The notes below the pieces were generated by a model that saw nothing but the letters and a program-made list of their open reading frames with translations, did not search any database and was not told the DNA's origin. From Roseibium denhamense (GTDB taxonomy: Bacteria; Pseudomonadota; Alphaproteobacteria; Rhizobiales; Stappiaceae), in NCBI RefSeq assembly GCF_009711415.1, contig NZ_SMLZ01000099.1, positions 16,138 through 80,137 of the forward strand: DNA of 64,000 nt. The letters run 5' to 3'. The translations under genes and the position numbers were made by a program. How positions within the stretch are numbered: the stretch's first letter is position 1; each line of letters opens with the position of its first letter. Below are positions 16,335-25,198 of the stretch, piece by piece.

Positions 16335-17677
16335 TGCGCCCGGCGTATATCAGCCCCATGAGACTGGATTATTGGCTGATTCAAAAAGGGGAAAGCCGGA
16401 GCGCCTTTGCGCGCCGCGCGAACCTGTCCCCCGCCTCCGTCACAGCCCTATGCAACGACCCAAATGTTTGGGTTTCGCGGGATATGGCCCGCAAAATCGC
16501 AATCGCCACCAATGGCGAAGTGACCCCCAACGACTTTCTCGGACTGTCTACAACCAAGGAGCATCCCGTGTCCCAGGCCCGTGTCGCAGAAGCAATCCGT
16601 GCGTTCGAGCGCGGCGAAATGGTTGTCGTGACAGACGATGACGACCGCGAAAACGAAGGCGATCTGATTGTCGCCGCCTCTAAGGTCACACCCGAACAGA
16701 TGGCGTTCATGGTGCGCCACACGTCCGGCATTATCTGCGCGCCCATGACGGTTGCCCAGGCGCGCCGTTTGCGCCTGGACCCGATGGTGGCCGAAAACGA
16801 CGCGCCCCTTGCCACCGCGTTCACGATCTCCGTCGATTACCGGCAGGGACTGACAACGGGCATCTCCGCCGAAGAACGCTGCTCGACCGTGCGAGCGCTC
16901 GCCAATCCGAATGTGGGGGCAGAAGATTTCGTCCGGCCGGGCCACATCTTCCCGCTCGTTGCGAAAGAAGGCGGCGTCATGATGCGCTCCGGCCACACGG
17001 AAGCGGCTGTCGACCTGTGCCGGCTTGCCGGCCTTGAACAGGTTGGTGTCATCAGTGAACTGGTCAATGACGATGGCACCGTCAAACGTGGCCAGCAGGT
17101 GACCGAGTTCGCGGCAGAACATGATCTGAAGATGGTCTCGGTCTCCGACCTGATCGCCTGGCGGCAACGCACAGAGCGGATGGTCGAGCGGGTCAATGAG
17201 CAGCCGGTTGATACGGTTGCCGGACCGGCCTACGCCATGACCTATTCGACACCGTTTGATCCGATGCATCACCTGGCCATCGTTTACGGCGACATCCTGG
17301 ACGGACGCAGCGTTCCGGTGCGTTTGCAGCTGGAATCAGTGCTGGACGACGTCTTTGGCGATGCCCGCCCGCTTGATCAGATCATGAACCACTTTTCCGA
17401 GCGCGGCCGGGGCGTGATCGTCTATCTGCGCGAAGGTGCCGTTGGGGTAGCACGCCAATCAACCCGCCCCCGCAGTGAATTTGAAGCTGCAGAAACCGAG
17501 GACCACAGCTCCGCACAAGCTAGACAAGAACAATGGCGGGAGGTTGGGCTTGGCGCACAGATCCTGAAGGACCTTGGTGTGAGCTCAATCCGCCTGCTGG
17601 CATCCCGCGAAAGGCATTATGTGGGGCTGGAGGGCTTCGACATCAAAATTGATGAAACCGAGATCCTCGATACATGA
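16325..17677 (+). CDS. ribB: 3,4-dihydroxy-2-butanone 4-phosphate synthase with N-terminal HTH domain and degenerate GTP cyclohydrolase II domain
   Basis: Residues 12-75 form a Cro/C1-like helix-turn-helix (RSAFARRANLSPASVTALC). Residues 83-285 are RibB, with the metal-binding DDDDRENEGDLI and the GHTEAAVDL motif; it makes the four-carbon riboflavin precursor from ribulose 5-phosphate. Residues 295-450 match RibA by position, but the zinc-binding cysteines are absent (FGDARPLDQIM stands where SLRCDCG is expected), so cyclohydrolase activity is not expected; this is the RibBX arrangement. The first start is GTG 16325, with ATG 16334 and 16358 as alternatives. A strong AAGGAG and in-frame GTG at 16568 would produce a 369-residue protein lacking the HTH. 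Confidence 0.9.
   Translation: MTEMRPAYISPMRLDYWLIQKGESRSAFARRANLSPASVTALCNDPNVWVSRDMARKIAIATNGEVTPNDFLGLSTTKEHPVSQARVAEAIRAFERGEMVVVTDDDDRENEGDLIVAASKVTPEQMAFMVRHTSGIICAPMTVAQARRLRLDPMVAENDAPLATAFTISVDYRQGLTTGISAEERCSTVRALANPNVGAEDFVRPGHIFPLVAKEGGVMMRSGHTEAAVDLCRLAGLEQVGVISELVNDDGTVKRGQQVTEFAAEHDLKMVSVSDLIAWRQRTERMVERVNEQPVDTVAGPAYAMTYSTPFDPMHHLAIVYGDILDGRSVPVRLQLESVLDDVFGDARPLDQIMNHFSERGRGVIVYLREGAVGVARQSTRPRSEFEAAETEDHSSAQARQEQWREVGLGAQILKDLGVSSIRLLASRERHYVGLEGFDIKIDETEILDT
16556..16561 (+). promoter_or_regulatory. Internal ribosome binding site for a short RibB form
   Basis: AAGGAG lies six bases before the in-frame GTG at 16568-16570, after which translation (SQARVAEAIRAFERGEM) matches the normal N-terminus of RibB. 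It is much better than any site before the long-form starts, so the HTH-less protein may be the main product. Confidence 0.6.
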
Positions 17678-17700
17678 GGCGGTCAAAGGGATGAGCATTC

Positions 17701-18273
17701 ATGGCGGTAAAGGCAGCTGCGGCAGACAAACCCGGGAAAGCAACTGCTAAGGCAGACGAAAAACCGGCGCCAAAACCCTTTACCGTCGGCTTCAACCGGC
17801 GGACGAGCGAAGGCCTGTTCTACGGCTGTATTGGAATTGGAATTGTCTTTGCCGCCGTCAGTGTTGTTGGCGGCCTTCCGCTTCTGGCCCCGGCAGCCAT
17901 CGCCCCGTTTGCCATGGCCTACTGGCATTTTCCCATGATCGAAAAGGGAAAACCGCAGCTCGGCGCCAACGAAGAAGGCCTATATGTCGAGCGGATCGGG
18001 TTCATCGACTGGTCCGCGATCCGTATGACCGACGTGCACCGTACCAAGGTCCGCAACAATGAACAGGTCAAACTCCATGTCCTGCTCACCCGGTCGCTGG
18101 AGGATGCCGTCAGCCAGGCCCAGACCTGCCCCTTCTGGAAAAAGTTCATGATGCGCAATTGGAAACGCACGCCGCGCGAACATGGCCGCGAACTCATCGC
18201 AATCAATCTGCACACGCTTGAAGCGGACCCGGAAGAAATCCTGAGCCGGATCCGCACGTTCAAGTTCGTCTAG
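17701..18273 (+). CDS. Conserved membrane protein of unknown function (PH-like domain after two membrane helices)
   Basis: This 190-residue protein starts with a low-complexity Ala/Lys/Pro segment (1-30), then two hydrophobic helices (about 40-58 and 60-76) and a soluble C-terminal region with alternating beta strands (GLYVERIGFIDWSAIRMTDVHRTKV). The organisation recalls small bacterial PH-like membrane proteins, but I do not recognise a specific family. It lies 23 bases after ribB in the same direction and converges on aroC. Confidence 0.7.
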   Translation: MAVKAAAADKPGKATAKADEKPAPKPFTVGFNRRTSEGLFYGCIGIGIVFAAVSVVGGLPLLAPAAIAPFAMAYWHFPMIEKGKPQLGANEEGLYVERIGFIDWSAIRMTDVHRTKVRNNEQVKLHVLLTRSLEDAVSQAQTCPFWKKFMMRNWKRTPREHGRELIAINLHTLEADPEEILSRIRTFKFV

Positions 18274-18339
18274 TCCGCAATCACCTACGCACAGAGCCAA
18301 AAAACCGGCTCACGGCCCGGCAAACAACCCCAGACAGTG

Positions 18340-19425
18340 TTACCCCACCTGCCCGCGATGACGCAGGAAGTGATCGGCCAGAACGCAGGCCATCATGGCC
18401 TCGCCAACCGGCACGGCACGGATGCCGACGCAAGGATCGTGGCGGCCCTTGGTCATCACGTCCACTTCTTCCCCCTTGCTCGTAATGGACTTGCGCTCCG
18501 TCAGGATGGAAGAGGTCGGTTTGACCGCAAACCGCACGACGAGCGGATCTCCATTGGAGATCCCGCCCAGGACACCGCCAGAATGATTGGTCAGGAACAT
18601 GGGCTGCCCGACATCGTCGAGGCGGATTTCATCAGCGTTGTCTTCACCGGTGAGCGTCGCCGCTTCGAACCCATTGCCGATCTCAACGCCCTTGACCGCA
18701 TTGATGGACATCATCGCAGCCGACAGATCCGTATCCAGCTTGCCGTAGATCGGCGCGCCCCAACCGGCCGGAACCCCTTCTGCAACAACTTCGATGACCG
18801 CGCCAACGGATGACCCGGCCTTGCGCACGCCGTCCAGATAGTCCGCCCAGGACGCAGCTGCATCGGCGTCCGGGCAAAAGAACGGATTGTTCTCGACCTG
18901 CGCCCAGTCCCACTTGCTCCGGTCAATCTTGTGCGGGCCGATCTGAACCAGCGCGGCGCGGATGGTAACACCTTGCAGCACCTTGCGGGCAACGGCACCG
19001 GCGGCAACACGCATCGCTGTCTCGCGGGCCGAGGACCGCCCCCCGCCGCGATAGTCGCGAATGCCATATTTGGCGTCATAGGTGAAATCCGCATGTCCCG
19101 GCCGGAAACGGTCCTTGATTTCCGAATAGTCCTTGGAACGCTGGTCGGTGTTTTCCACCATCAGCGAAATCGGCGTCCCCGTTGTTTTTTGTATGCCGTC
19201 CTCATCGACCATGACGCCCGACAGGATTTTCACTTCGTCCGGCTCACGCCTTTGCGTGGTGTATTTGGATTGGCCGGGCTTGCGCTTTTCCATAAAGCCC
19301 TGAATGTCAGCTTCCGTCAGCGGGATCAGCGGCGGGCAACCGTCCACCACACACCCGATGGCCGGGCCATGGCTTTCCCCCCAGGTGGTGACACGAAACA
19401 AGTGACCGAAGCTGTTATGGGACAT
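18340..19425 (-). CDS. aroC: Chorismate synthase
   Basis: This 361-residue enzyme converts 5-enolpyruvylshikimate 3-phosphate to chorismate, the last common step to aromatic amino acids, using reduced FMN. Family signatures seen are [17 protein letters not shown] (residues 12-28), [12 protein letters not shown] in the middle and [10 protein letters not shown] with [13 protein letters not shown] near the end. The length is typical and the ATG start is unambiguous. In Rhizobiales aroC is often close to fabI, a histidine phosphatase and ribB, as here. Confidence 0.97.
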   Translation of the reverse strand: MSHNSFGHLFRVTTWGESHGPAIGCVVDGCPPLIPLTEADIQGFMEKRKPGQSKYTTQRREPDEVKILSGVMVDEDGIQKTTGTPISLMVENTDQRSKDYSEIKDRFRPGHADFTYDAKYGIRDYRGGGRSSARETAMRVAAGAVARKVLQGVTIRAALVQIGPHKIDRSKWDWAQVENNPFFCPDADAAASWADYLDGVRKAGSSVGAVIEVVAEGVPAGWGAPIYGKLDTDLSAAMMSINAVKGVEIGNGFEAATLTGEDNADEIRLDDVGQPMFLTNHSGGVLGGISNGDPLVVRFAVKPTSSILTERKSITSKGEEVDVMTKGRHDPCVGIRAVPVGEAMMACVLADHFLRHRGQVG

Positions 19426-19692
19426 TGAACATTCCTGGACGGATTTGGCGTTTTTATTGAACGCGAGCGATACGCCATCGCGACTTGAAGCTCAAGCCCC
19501 GTGGGCTGTTTGACGCAGAGGTGCTAGCTGCCCGGACTTCAAACCCAGCTGCTGTTGGGCGGTTCTTCGTGTCAGAACCGGCCAATTTAACGCCGTAATC
19601 ACGGAAAGCTTACAAAGTTGATCGCTGGTCTGCCTTGGTATTTGCCTTTCATTAAGAGCCTATAGGGACACTGATCGCGATCTCTCAACTGA

Positions 19693-21990
19693 ATGGTGTC
19701 CAAAGTGCACATTCGCGGGTGGCTAACAGGTCTGATCGTTTTCTTGCTGGCACCGAGCCTGCTCTTTGCATCCCTATGGTTTTACAACAAGTTTGAGAAC
19801 GTCAGCGCGATAGACCACAGCCTGAAGGGTCTCTATCTCGTGCAGGCTGTCGGCCCCTTGATGCAGGAAAAGGCATTAACGGGCGAGGTGACCGCCAACA
19901 ACGACCGCCTTCAAGATGCGCTGTTGCAGTTCGCTGGCGACCGTTATGCCGAAGACTTTCTCGCAGATTTGAACAAATTCAAGGCCGAGCCCGACGCCGC
20001 AAAGGCCATTCGCAGCGCGCGCGACCTTGTCCGGTCGTCTTTTCAGATCGCCAAGATGGGCGGATCCGTTTCCTATGAAGCCATGGCCATCCCGGGTCTT
20101 GTTGCCGATACGCTTCTTGCGGTGATCGTTGAGACGGCGAACATGCGTCGTAATGCTGAAATGCTCTCCGGCAAAGACGTGATCAATGTCTGGGACAAGA
20201 TGCTGGTTCCCGTCCAGGGCGGGCAGTTCAAGGTGGCCGCGGACGGCGCTTCGCGGGAAACACTTGAAAACTTTGCCGAACTCACTGGCGCCAAAGCGGA
20301 AGATCTGAGACGAGCGGCAGATGTTTACCGGAAAGCCAATGTTGCCTATCAAAGTGAGGGCGCGAAGCTGCTCTCCTCGACCATCCAGGCAGATACCGGC
20401 ACCGACATTGTGACGGAGCCCGTCATCAATGCCTATCCGGACCTGATCCGGGCGACATTTTCGCTCTGGCAAAATGCGGTCGACTACATGCACGAGGATC
20501 TGCAGCGCCAGCGCGCGGAAACGCTTTTTGCGGTGTCTCTTGCCGGGCTCGTTGGCGGGTCGGTGATCATCGTGGCCTTCGGGATTGCCATCGCGCTCAC
20601 CCGGGCGCTTGCCCAGCGCACCCAGCAGGAGTTTGAAAATCTCGGTCTTCACGATCCACTGACCGGATTGCCGAACCGCCAGGCGCTTTTGAAAACCATC
20701 AATGCCCTTGCCAAGGCAAAGCTGCCGTCCAAGCGTATTGGTGTGCTGACACTGGACATCCGGCAATTCAAGAAGATCAATGACCAGTATGGCGATCAAA
20801 TCGGCGACGCGTTCTTGCGGGATATCGCAGCAGAATTGATGCAATTTGCCGAGCCGGACGATTTCCTCAGCCGGACCGGCGGAACTGAGTTTGTGCTTCT
20901 CCGGCCAAACGTGATTTATGCAAAGGAATTCAAAACCCTGGGCGATGCCATCATCAACGAGCTGGGCAAGGACCGCTACGTTGATCTGCACAAGGCCAAT
21001 CTCGATACAAATATCGGGATGTTCCTCAGCGCCCCCGGTGAGGCCGTTACCGATCAGTGCCTGATCGACGCGGCTCTGGCCATGCGCGCCTCAAAGCAAA
21101 AAGGGCCGCGTCACAGCGAACTCTTCACGAAAGACATGCGGGCAATCTTCGAAGAATACGGTGAAACGGCCAAGAATGTTCTGAAGGCGCTCAAGGAAGA
21201 GACCATCATGCCCTGGTTCCAGCCCCAGGTCGACATTCACACCGGTGAAGTCGTCGGCGCCGAGGCCCTGGTCCGCTGGATCGACAAGGATATCGTCCGG
21301 TTTCCCGGCTCCTTCCTGCCAGCTGCCATGGATGCCGGCTATATGAGCCTGATTGAGGCTGCGGTCCGCGACCAGACCTTGGAACTTGCCGCCTGTATGG
21401 AGAAACAGACGCGCCGGTCTATCCATTTTGGACTGAACCTGTCAGCGGATTTGCTGGCCAGCCGCGAAGCCGTCAATTCTCTGGTCCAGAAGGTCCGCCA
21501 ATTCGGACTGACACCGTCAATGGTCAGCGTAGAGATTCTGGAAGCGGTGATGATCGACGAGAGCGCAGCCATGCCGATCAAGGAAAACATCGCACATCTT
21601 TCGAGCCTCGGTTTCCATATCGAACTGGATGACTTCGGCACCGGCCATTCCAGCATCTCCAGCTTGCGGGACCTGAAAGTGGACCGCGTGAAAATCGACC
21701 GGAGTTTTGTTGCAGGAGTGGACGGGGATCCGGGCCTTCAGAAGTTTACAAGCGCCCTGATCAATCTGGCCAAGAGCCTCGATATTGCCGTTTTGGCCGA
21801 AGGCGTCGAGACCGAAGGCGAGCGCGCATGGCTGGCGGCCAATGGCTGCGACGTTATTCAGGGGTTCCTGATTTCCAAGGCCATTCCCAAAGATGCCTTC
21901 ATGGGCATGGTCCTGCGCCAAGACCACCTTATGCGCGCCCCTCCCCCGGACCTTGGCGAGCCGGCAGTCGCGGTCGCAGCTAAAGCCTAG
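19693..21990 (+). CDS. Membrane GGDEF-EAL protein with degenerate GGDEF motif
   Basis: This 765-residue inner-membrane protein has a first membrane helix at about 10-32, a periplasmic helical sensor region, a second helix near 278-300, a GGDEF domain (about 320-480) and an EAL domain (about 500-750). The GGDEF signature reads GGTEF (about 396-400), so diguanylate cyclase activity is doubtful. The EAL domain keeps AEALVRW, the DDFGTGHSS loop and KIDRSFV, so cyclic-di-GMP hydrolysis is expected. The TAG stop is also the first triplet of an intergenic repeat. The gene lies between aroC and genes that are near neighbours of aroC in relatives. Confidence 0.92.
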   Translation: MVSKVHIRGWLTGLIVFLLAPSLLFASLWFYNKFENVSAIDHSLKGLYLVQAVGPLMQEKALTGEVTANNDRLQDALLQFAGDRYAEDFLADLNKFKAEPDAAKAIRSARDLVRSSFQIAKMGGSVSYEAMAIPGLVADTLLAVIVETANMRRNAEMLSGKDVINVWDKMLVPVQGGQFKVAADGASRETLENFAELTGAKAEDLRRAADVYRKANVAYQSEGAKLLSSTIQADTGTDIVTEPVINAYPDLIRATFSLWQNAVDYMHEDLQRQRAETLFAVSLAGLVGGSVIIVAFGIAIALTRALAQRTQQEFENLGLHDPLTGLPNRQALLKTINALAKAKLPSKRIGVLTLDIRQFKKINDQYGDQIGDAFLRDIAAELMQFAEPDDFLSRTGGTEFVLLRPNVIYAKEFKTLGDAIINELGKDRYVDLHKANLDTNIGMFLSAPGEAVTDQCLIDAALAMRASKQKGPRHSELFTKDMRAIFEEYGETAKNVLKALKEETIMPWFQPQVDIHTGEVVGAEALVRWIDKDIVRFPGSFLPAAMDAGYMSLIEAAVRDQTLELAACMEKQTRRSIHFGLNLSADLLASREAVNSLVQKVRQFGLTPSMVSVEILEAVMIDESAAMPIKENIAHLSSLGFHIELDDFGTGHSSISSLRDLKVDRVKIDRSFVAGVDGDPGLQKFTSALINLAKSLDIAVLAEGVETEGERAWLAANGCDVIQGFLISKAIPKDAFMGMVLRQDHLMRAPPPDLGEPAVAVAAKA

Positions 21991-22095
21991 AGTATCGTCC
22001 CGTTAGTTCGAAACGTCCAATGATCCTCGACCGCTGCATAGCTGATCAGCTTTGGGCAGTAACTCGGGTCCGGGCTATCACCCGCTGATCTATAG
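21988..22095. repeat. Intergenic repeat family, copy 1
   Basis: It begins with the stop codon of the EAL gene (TAGAGTATCG), contains GTTCGAAAC at 22006-22014, GATCAGCTTTGGGCAGT in the middle and ends CGCTGATCTATAG. GATCAGC and GCTGATC form an inverted pair. It lies at a convergent junction and aligns over its whole length, in either strand sense, with copies at 29917 and 42249. Confidence 0.8.
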
Positions 22096-22190
22096 CGTGT
22101 CGTGTTTACATAAATTCAGACAACATCAGATTTTGCGTAAGAGGCACAGCCGAGTGACAGTGAACCTCACCCGTCTAAACGCGACTTGCC

Positions 22191-23357
22191 CTACACCGGC
22201 TGAGCTTTCTGGCGCGCTTTGAATTGTGTCGCGGCAAGGCTCAATCCGCCGTCAGCACCATCCACAAAGTGGATATGTTTGCTCTTGCCGATATCCTCGA
22301 CAAAGCAGGTCATGAGGGCCTCGTCGGAGATGTGAAGGCCGTAGACAAGATCGCCCCGCTTATACGCGTCTTCCAGATAGACCTGAACAGCTGCAAGCTG
22401 TTTTGGCGTGAGATCGAGAACAAGCTGCAGACTGTCACCGACCTTTCGGTGATCTGTGTTGGTGCCGAGTTCTTGAAAGTATTTTTTCGGGTCGAACGGA
22501 CCGATCCGCCGTCCCGTCGTGTAGCTGTACAAAAACAACAGGCAGACAACACTTGCCTCCAGCCAGCCCTTCAGCTTGTTCTTGGCAAACGCGAGTTTGA
22601 CCTCCACTCCCAGCCCTTTTGGCGGGAACCGGAACTTCAGGCGATTTTGGTCGGCAAGGCGCGTCTGTGCATCATCCGTCAGCGGATTGAAACCCAGCCC
22701 TTCGGCCAGACCGGAGACGATTTCGGTGAGCGTTTTTGTCCCCGTAGGCTTCACGATCAACGAGGCAATTTGGCCATTGACGGCCGGCAGCGGCTCCCAT
22801 TTGCATGACAGTCCATCCAGTGGCGGCAAAGGGCCAGTGATTTGTGCGATTACGAAGGGGGTGGCCTGGTCTGGATCCTTGAGTATCTGGTCTGCGAGCT
22901 GTAGGCCGTCGCCAATGATCATCGCCAGGTGATTGCCGGGGCTAAGGAGATACTTCCTGATCCGGATATCTCCGCCAAGGCCCCGGATATGGGAGACCGG
23001 GATCGCAGCGGCACGCAATTCCAGCTCCATCACTTGCCGGGCAAGATCAACAACACCCGACAGGGCCTTCTTGCCCGCCTCCAGATGTTGAGCCGGAATG
23101 ATCAACATGGCGCCGTCGCCGCCAAAGACGAAGGGAACACGATCACTTCCGACGGCGTTCAAGATGGCTGCGATCACTGCCGCGCCGATCATGTTGACGT
23201 CCTTGTAGCGGCCGCCGGCAATTGCGTCGCTCGACCGGACAATATCGGCCGCCAGAACTATCCAGTCATCCGGGACGGGGCGGTAGTCATCAATGGAACC
23301 AACGGCGCTGAAATCACTGAAGCTTGGTAGATCTGAATAAAAATCATCGGCCGGCAT
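22191..23357 (-). CDS. DUF3095 domain-containing protein
   Basis: This 388-residue cytoplasmic protein matches the DUF3095 style: ADIVRSSDAI, VFGGDGAMLIIP and GGDIRIRKYL in the first 130 residues. The first half looks like a nucleotide-cyclase-type fold (Asp in LAADIV and GGDGA at the metal positions), but no such activity is established. It reads toward the EAL gene, and a repeat separates the two 3' ends. No transmembrane segment is apparent. Function unknown. Confidence 0.8.
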   Translation of the reverse strand: MPADDFYSDLPSFSDFSAVGSIDDYRPVPDDWIVLAADIVRSSDAIAGGRYKDVNMIGAAVIAAILNAVGSDRVPFVFGGDGAMLIIPAQHLEAGKKALSGVVDLARQVMELELRAAAIPVSHIRGLGGDIRIRKYLLSPGNHLAMIIGDGLQLADQILKDPDQATPFVIAQITGPLPPLDGLSCKWEPLPAVNGQIASLIVKPTGTKTLTEIVSGLAEGLGFNPLTDDAQTRLADQNRLKFRFPPKGLGVEVKLAFAKNKLKGWLEASVVCLLFLYSYTTGRRIGPFDPKKYFQELGTNTDHRKVGDSLQLVLDLTPKQLAAVQVYLEDAYKRGDLVYGLHISDEALMTCFVEDIGKSKHIHFVDGADGGLSLAATQFKARQKAQPV

Positions 23358-23469
23358 AACAAGTGTGCCCTGTTGTTTTCTGTCTTACGCCTTGCGGAGT
23401 GGAACCGATGACACCGGGCCCGGAAAAACGGGTCACGAGTTCGTGTTGGCGCGGGAAAGCCGGCAAGTA

Positions 23470-24123
23470 TCAGATCGCGGTCATGCCCCCGTTGCGCCAG
23501 ACAAATACCTTGTCCTGAGGCACATCAAGCTTGGGCACATCGACGGTCGCGCCCCCTTCCAAAAGCCCCCGCAAAACACGGAAGACACCGCCATGGGACA
23601 CGACAACCGTTGGTGTCTGAACGCTCTTCAGCCAGCCGCCGATACGGCTTGCGAGCATCCGGTAGCTCTCCCCATTCGGTGGGGTGAAGCCCCATTTATC
23701 GGCCCGCCTAGCCGCAATCAACTCCTGCTCCTCGTCCGCCAGATCGTCAAATGTGAAGCCTTCCCAGTCACCAAACGTGATTTCCTTCAAACGGTCATCG
23801 AGCCTGTAGTGGCCAGGGGGCAGACCCATGGCGCTGCGCAAGAGTTCCATCGTGCTCCGGGTCCGGCCCAAGGGAGAGGACACAAAATCCAGATCACTGT
23901 CCGTCAGTCCCTGCTCGCGGAGAAAATCCTTCAGCTTGGCGCCGTTTCCGGAGGCCTGTCCGCGGCCAATATCATTCAGCGGAATGTCCCTTTGCCCCTG
24001 CATGCGCCCCTCGGCGTTCCAGTCGGTCTGGCCGTGGCGGATAAAAATCAGAAACTCCGGATCATGGAGCTTTGGCAGGTTGCCGGATTGGGGAATGGAA
24101 AGTGTTGTCATGTTCACCTGCAA
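23470..24123 (-). CDS. Histidine phosphatase family protein (phosphoglycerate mutase-like)
   Basis: This 217-residue protein carries the RHG motif in LIFIRHGQTDWNAEGRMQG (about 26-44), an Arg in SPLGRTRSTMELL, a Glu in LKEITFGDWEG and the second His in VVSHGGVFR, the full catalytic set of the branch-1 histidine phosphatases. The actual phospho-substrate is unknown. It follows fabI in the same direction, with a strong hairpin between them, an order seen in Rhizobiales. Confidence 0.9.
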   Translation of the reverse strand: MQVNMTTLSIPQSGNLPKLHDPEFLIFIRHGQTDWNAEGRMQGQRDIPLNDIGRGQASGNGAKLKDFLREQGLTDSDLDFVSSPLGRTRSTMELLRSAMGLPPGHYRLDDRLKEITFGDWEGFTFDDLADEEQELIAARRADKWGFTPPNGESYRMLASRIGGWLKSVQTPTVVVSHGGVFRVLRGLLEGGATVDVPKLDVPQDKVFVWRNGGMTAI

Positions 24124-24159
24124 AGAAGTTGCGCGCCCGGACCGATTGGAGGGCGCGCA
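24121..24159 (-). terminator. Probable leftward terminator or attenuating hairpin after fabI
   Basis: Perfect 9-bp arms TGCGCGCCC (24130-24138) and GGGCGCGCA (24151-24159), followed on the minus strand by ACTTCTTTG, an imperfect T-run. It may partly uncouple fabI from the phosphatase gene. Confidence 0.5.
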
Positions 24160-24216
24160 TTCATACGTCTCAATAAAGAGGCGGAACCGGGTCGAAGACC
24201 GGTCTCAACCGGCGGT

Positions 24217-25029
24217 TCAAACCACCGAAATGTCCGGTGCATCAACAGCCTTCATGCCGACGATGTTGTAACCGCAATCAACATGCTGAATTTCACCGGT
24301 CACACCCCGGCCAAGGTCCGACAGCAAGAACAGGGCACTGTCGCCAACTTCCTCAATGGTGACCGTCCGGCGCAGCGGTGAGTTATACTCGTTCCACTTC
24401 AGGATATAGCGGAAGTCGCCAATCCCGGAGGCCGCGAGGGTTTTGATCGGTCCGGCCGAAATTGCATTGACGCGGATGTTTTGCGGGCCGAGATCCATGG
24501 CCAGATACTTGACGCTTGTTTCAAGCGCGGCCTTTGCAACACCCATGACATTGTAATGCGGCATCACCTTCTCGGCGCCGTAATAGGTCAGCGTCAGAAT
24601 GGACCCGCCATCGCTCATGAGCTTCTCGGCGCGCTGGGTCACAGCCGTCAGCGAGTAGCATGAAATATTCATGGTGCGATCAAAATTGTCTGACGACGTG
24701 TCCACAAACCGGCCGGTCAATTCGCTCTTGTCGGAGAAGGCAACAGCATGGACCACGAAATCGATCTTGCCCCACTTCTCTTCCAGCAGGTTGAAGACCG
24801 CATCGATGGATTCTCCATCGGTTACATCGCAATGACCGGCGACAATCGCGCCCAGTTGTTCCGCCAGCGGTTCAACCCGTTTCTTCAGAGCATCTCCCTG
24901 ATACGTCAACGCGAGTTCGGCTCCGGCATCAGCGGCCGCTTTGGCTATGCCCCAGGCAATCGACTTGTTATTCGCCACGCCCATGATCAGACCACGTTTG
25001 CCGTTCATCAGTCCGCGCGTTTCCGCCAT
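24217..25029 (-). CDS. fabI: Enoyl-[acyl-carrier-protein] reductase (NADH)
   Basis: This enzyme reduces enoyl-ACP in the last step of each type II fatty-acid elongation cycle. Landmarks are GVANNKSIAWGIA in the Rossmann fold and the Tyr-x6-Lys catalytic pair in HYNVMGVAK, with the preceding LTYYGAEKV. The chosen ATG (25029) has GGAG six bases upstream and gives 270 residues, the usual length; a longer in-frame start at 25086 lacks support. Downstream lies the histidine phosphatase gene. Confidence 0.96.
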   Translation of the reverse strand: MAETRGLMNGKRGLIMGVANNKSIAWGIAKAAADAGAELALTYQGDALKKRVEPLAEQLGAIVAGHCDVTDGESIDAVFNLLEEKWGKIDFVVHAVAFSDKSELTGRFVDTSSDNFDRTMNISCYSLTAVTQRAEKLMSDGGSILTLTYYGAEKVMPHYNVMGVAKAALETSVKYLAMDLGPQNIRVNAISAGPIKTLAASGIGDFRYILKWNEYNSPLRRTVTIEEVGDSALFLLSDLGRGVTGEIQHVDCGYNIVGMKAVDAPDISVV

Positions 25030-25198
25030 CTTCATCTCCGAAAGAAATCCAGTACCGCCCGAGCGGGCTGGCTTCCTATGGCACAAGGGTGTGGTTCCTT
25101 CAAGTGACCGGATTTTGGAATGAAGCGTCGACGGCGTGTGCTTCTGGCACTATGTTGCCGCCCGAAATCAACTGCTAAACATCACGAGGACCCCACTT

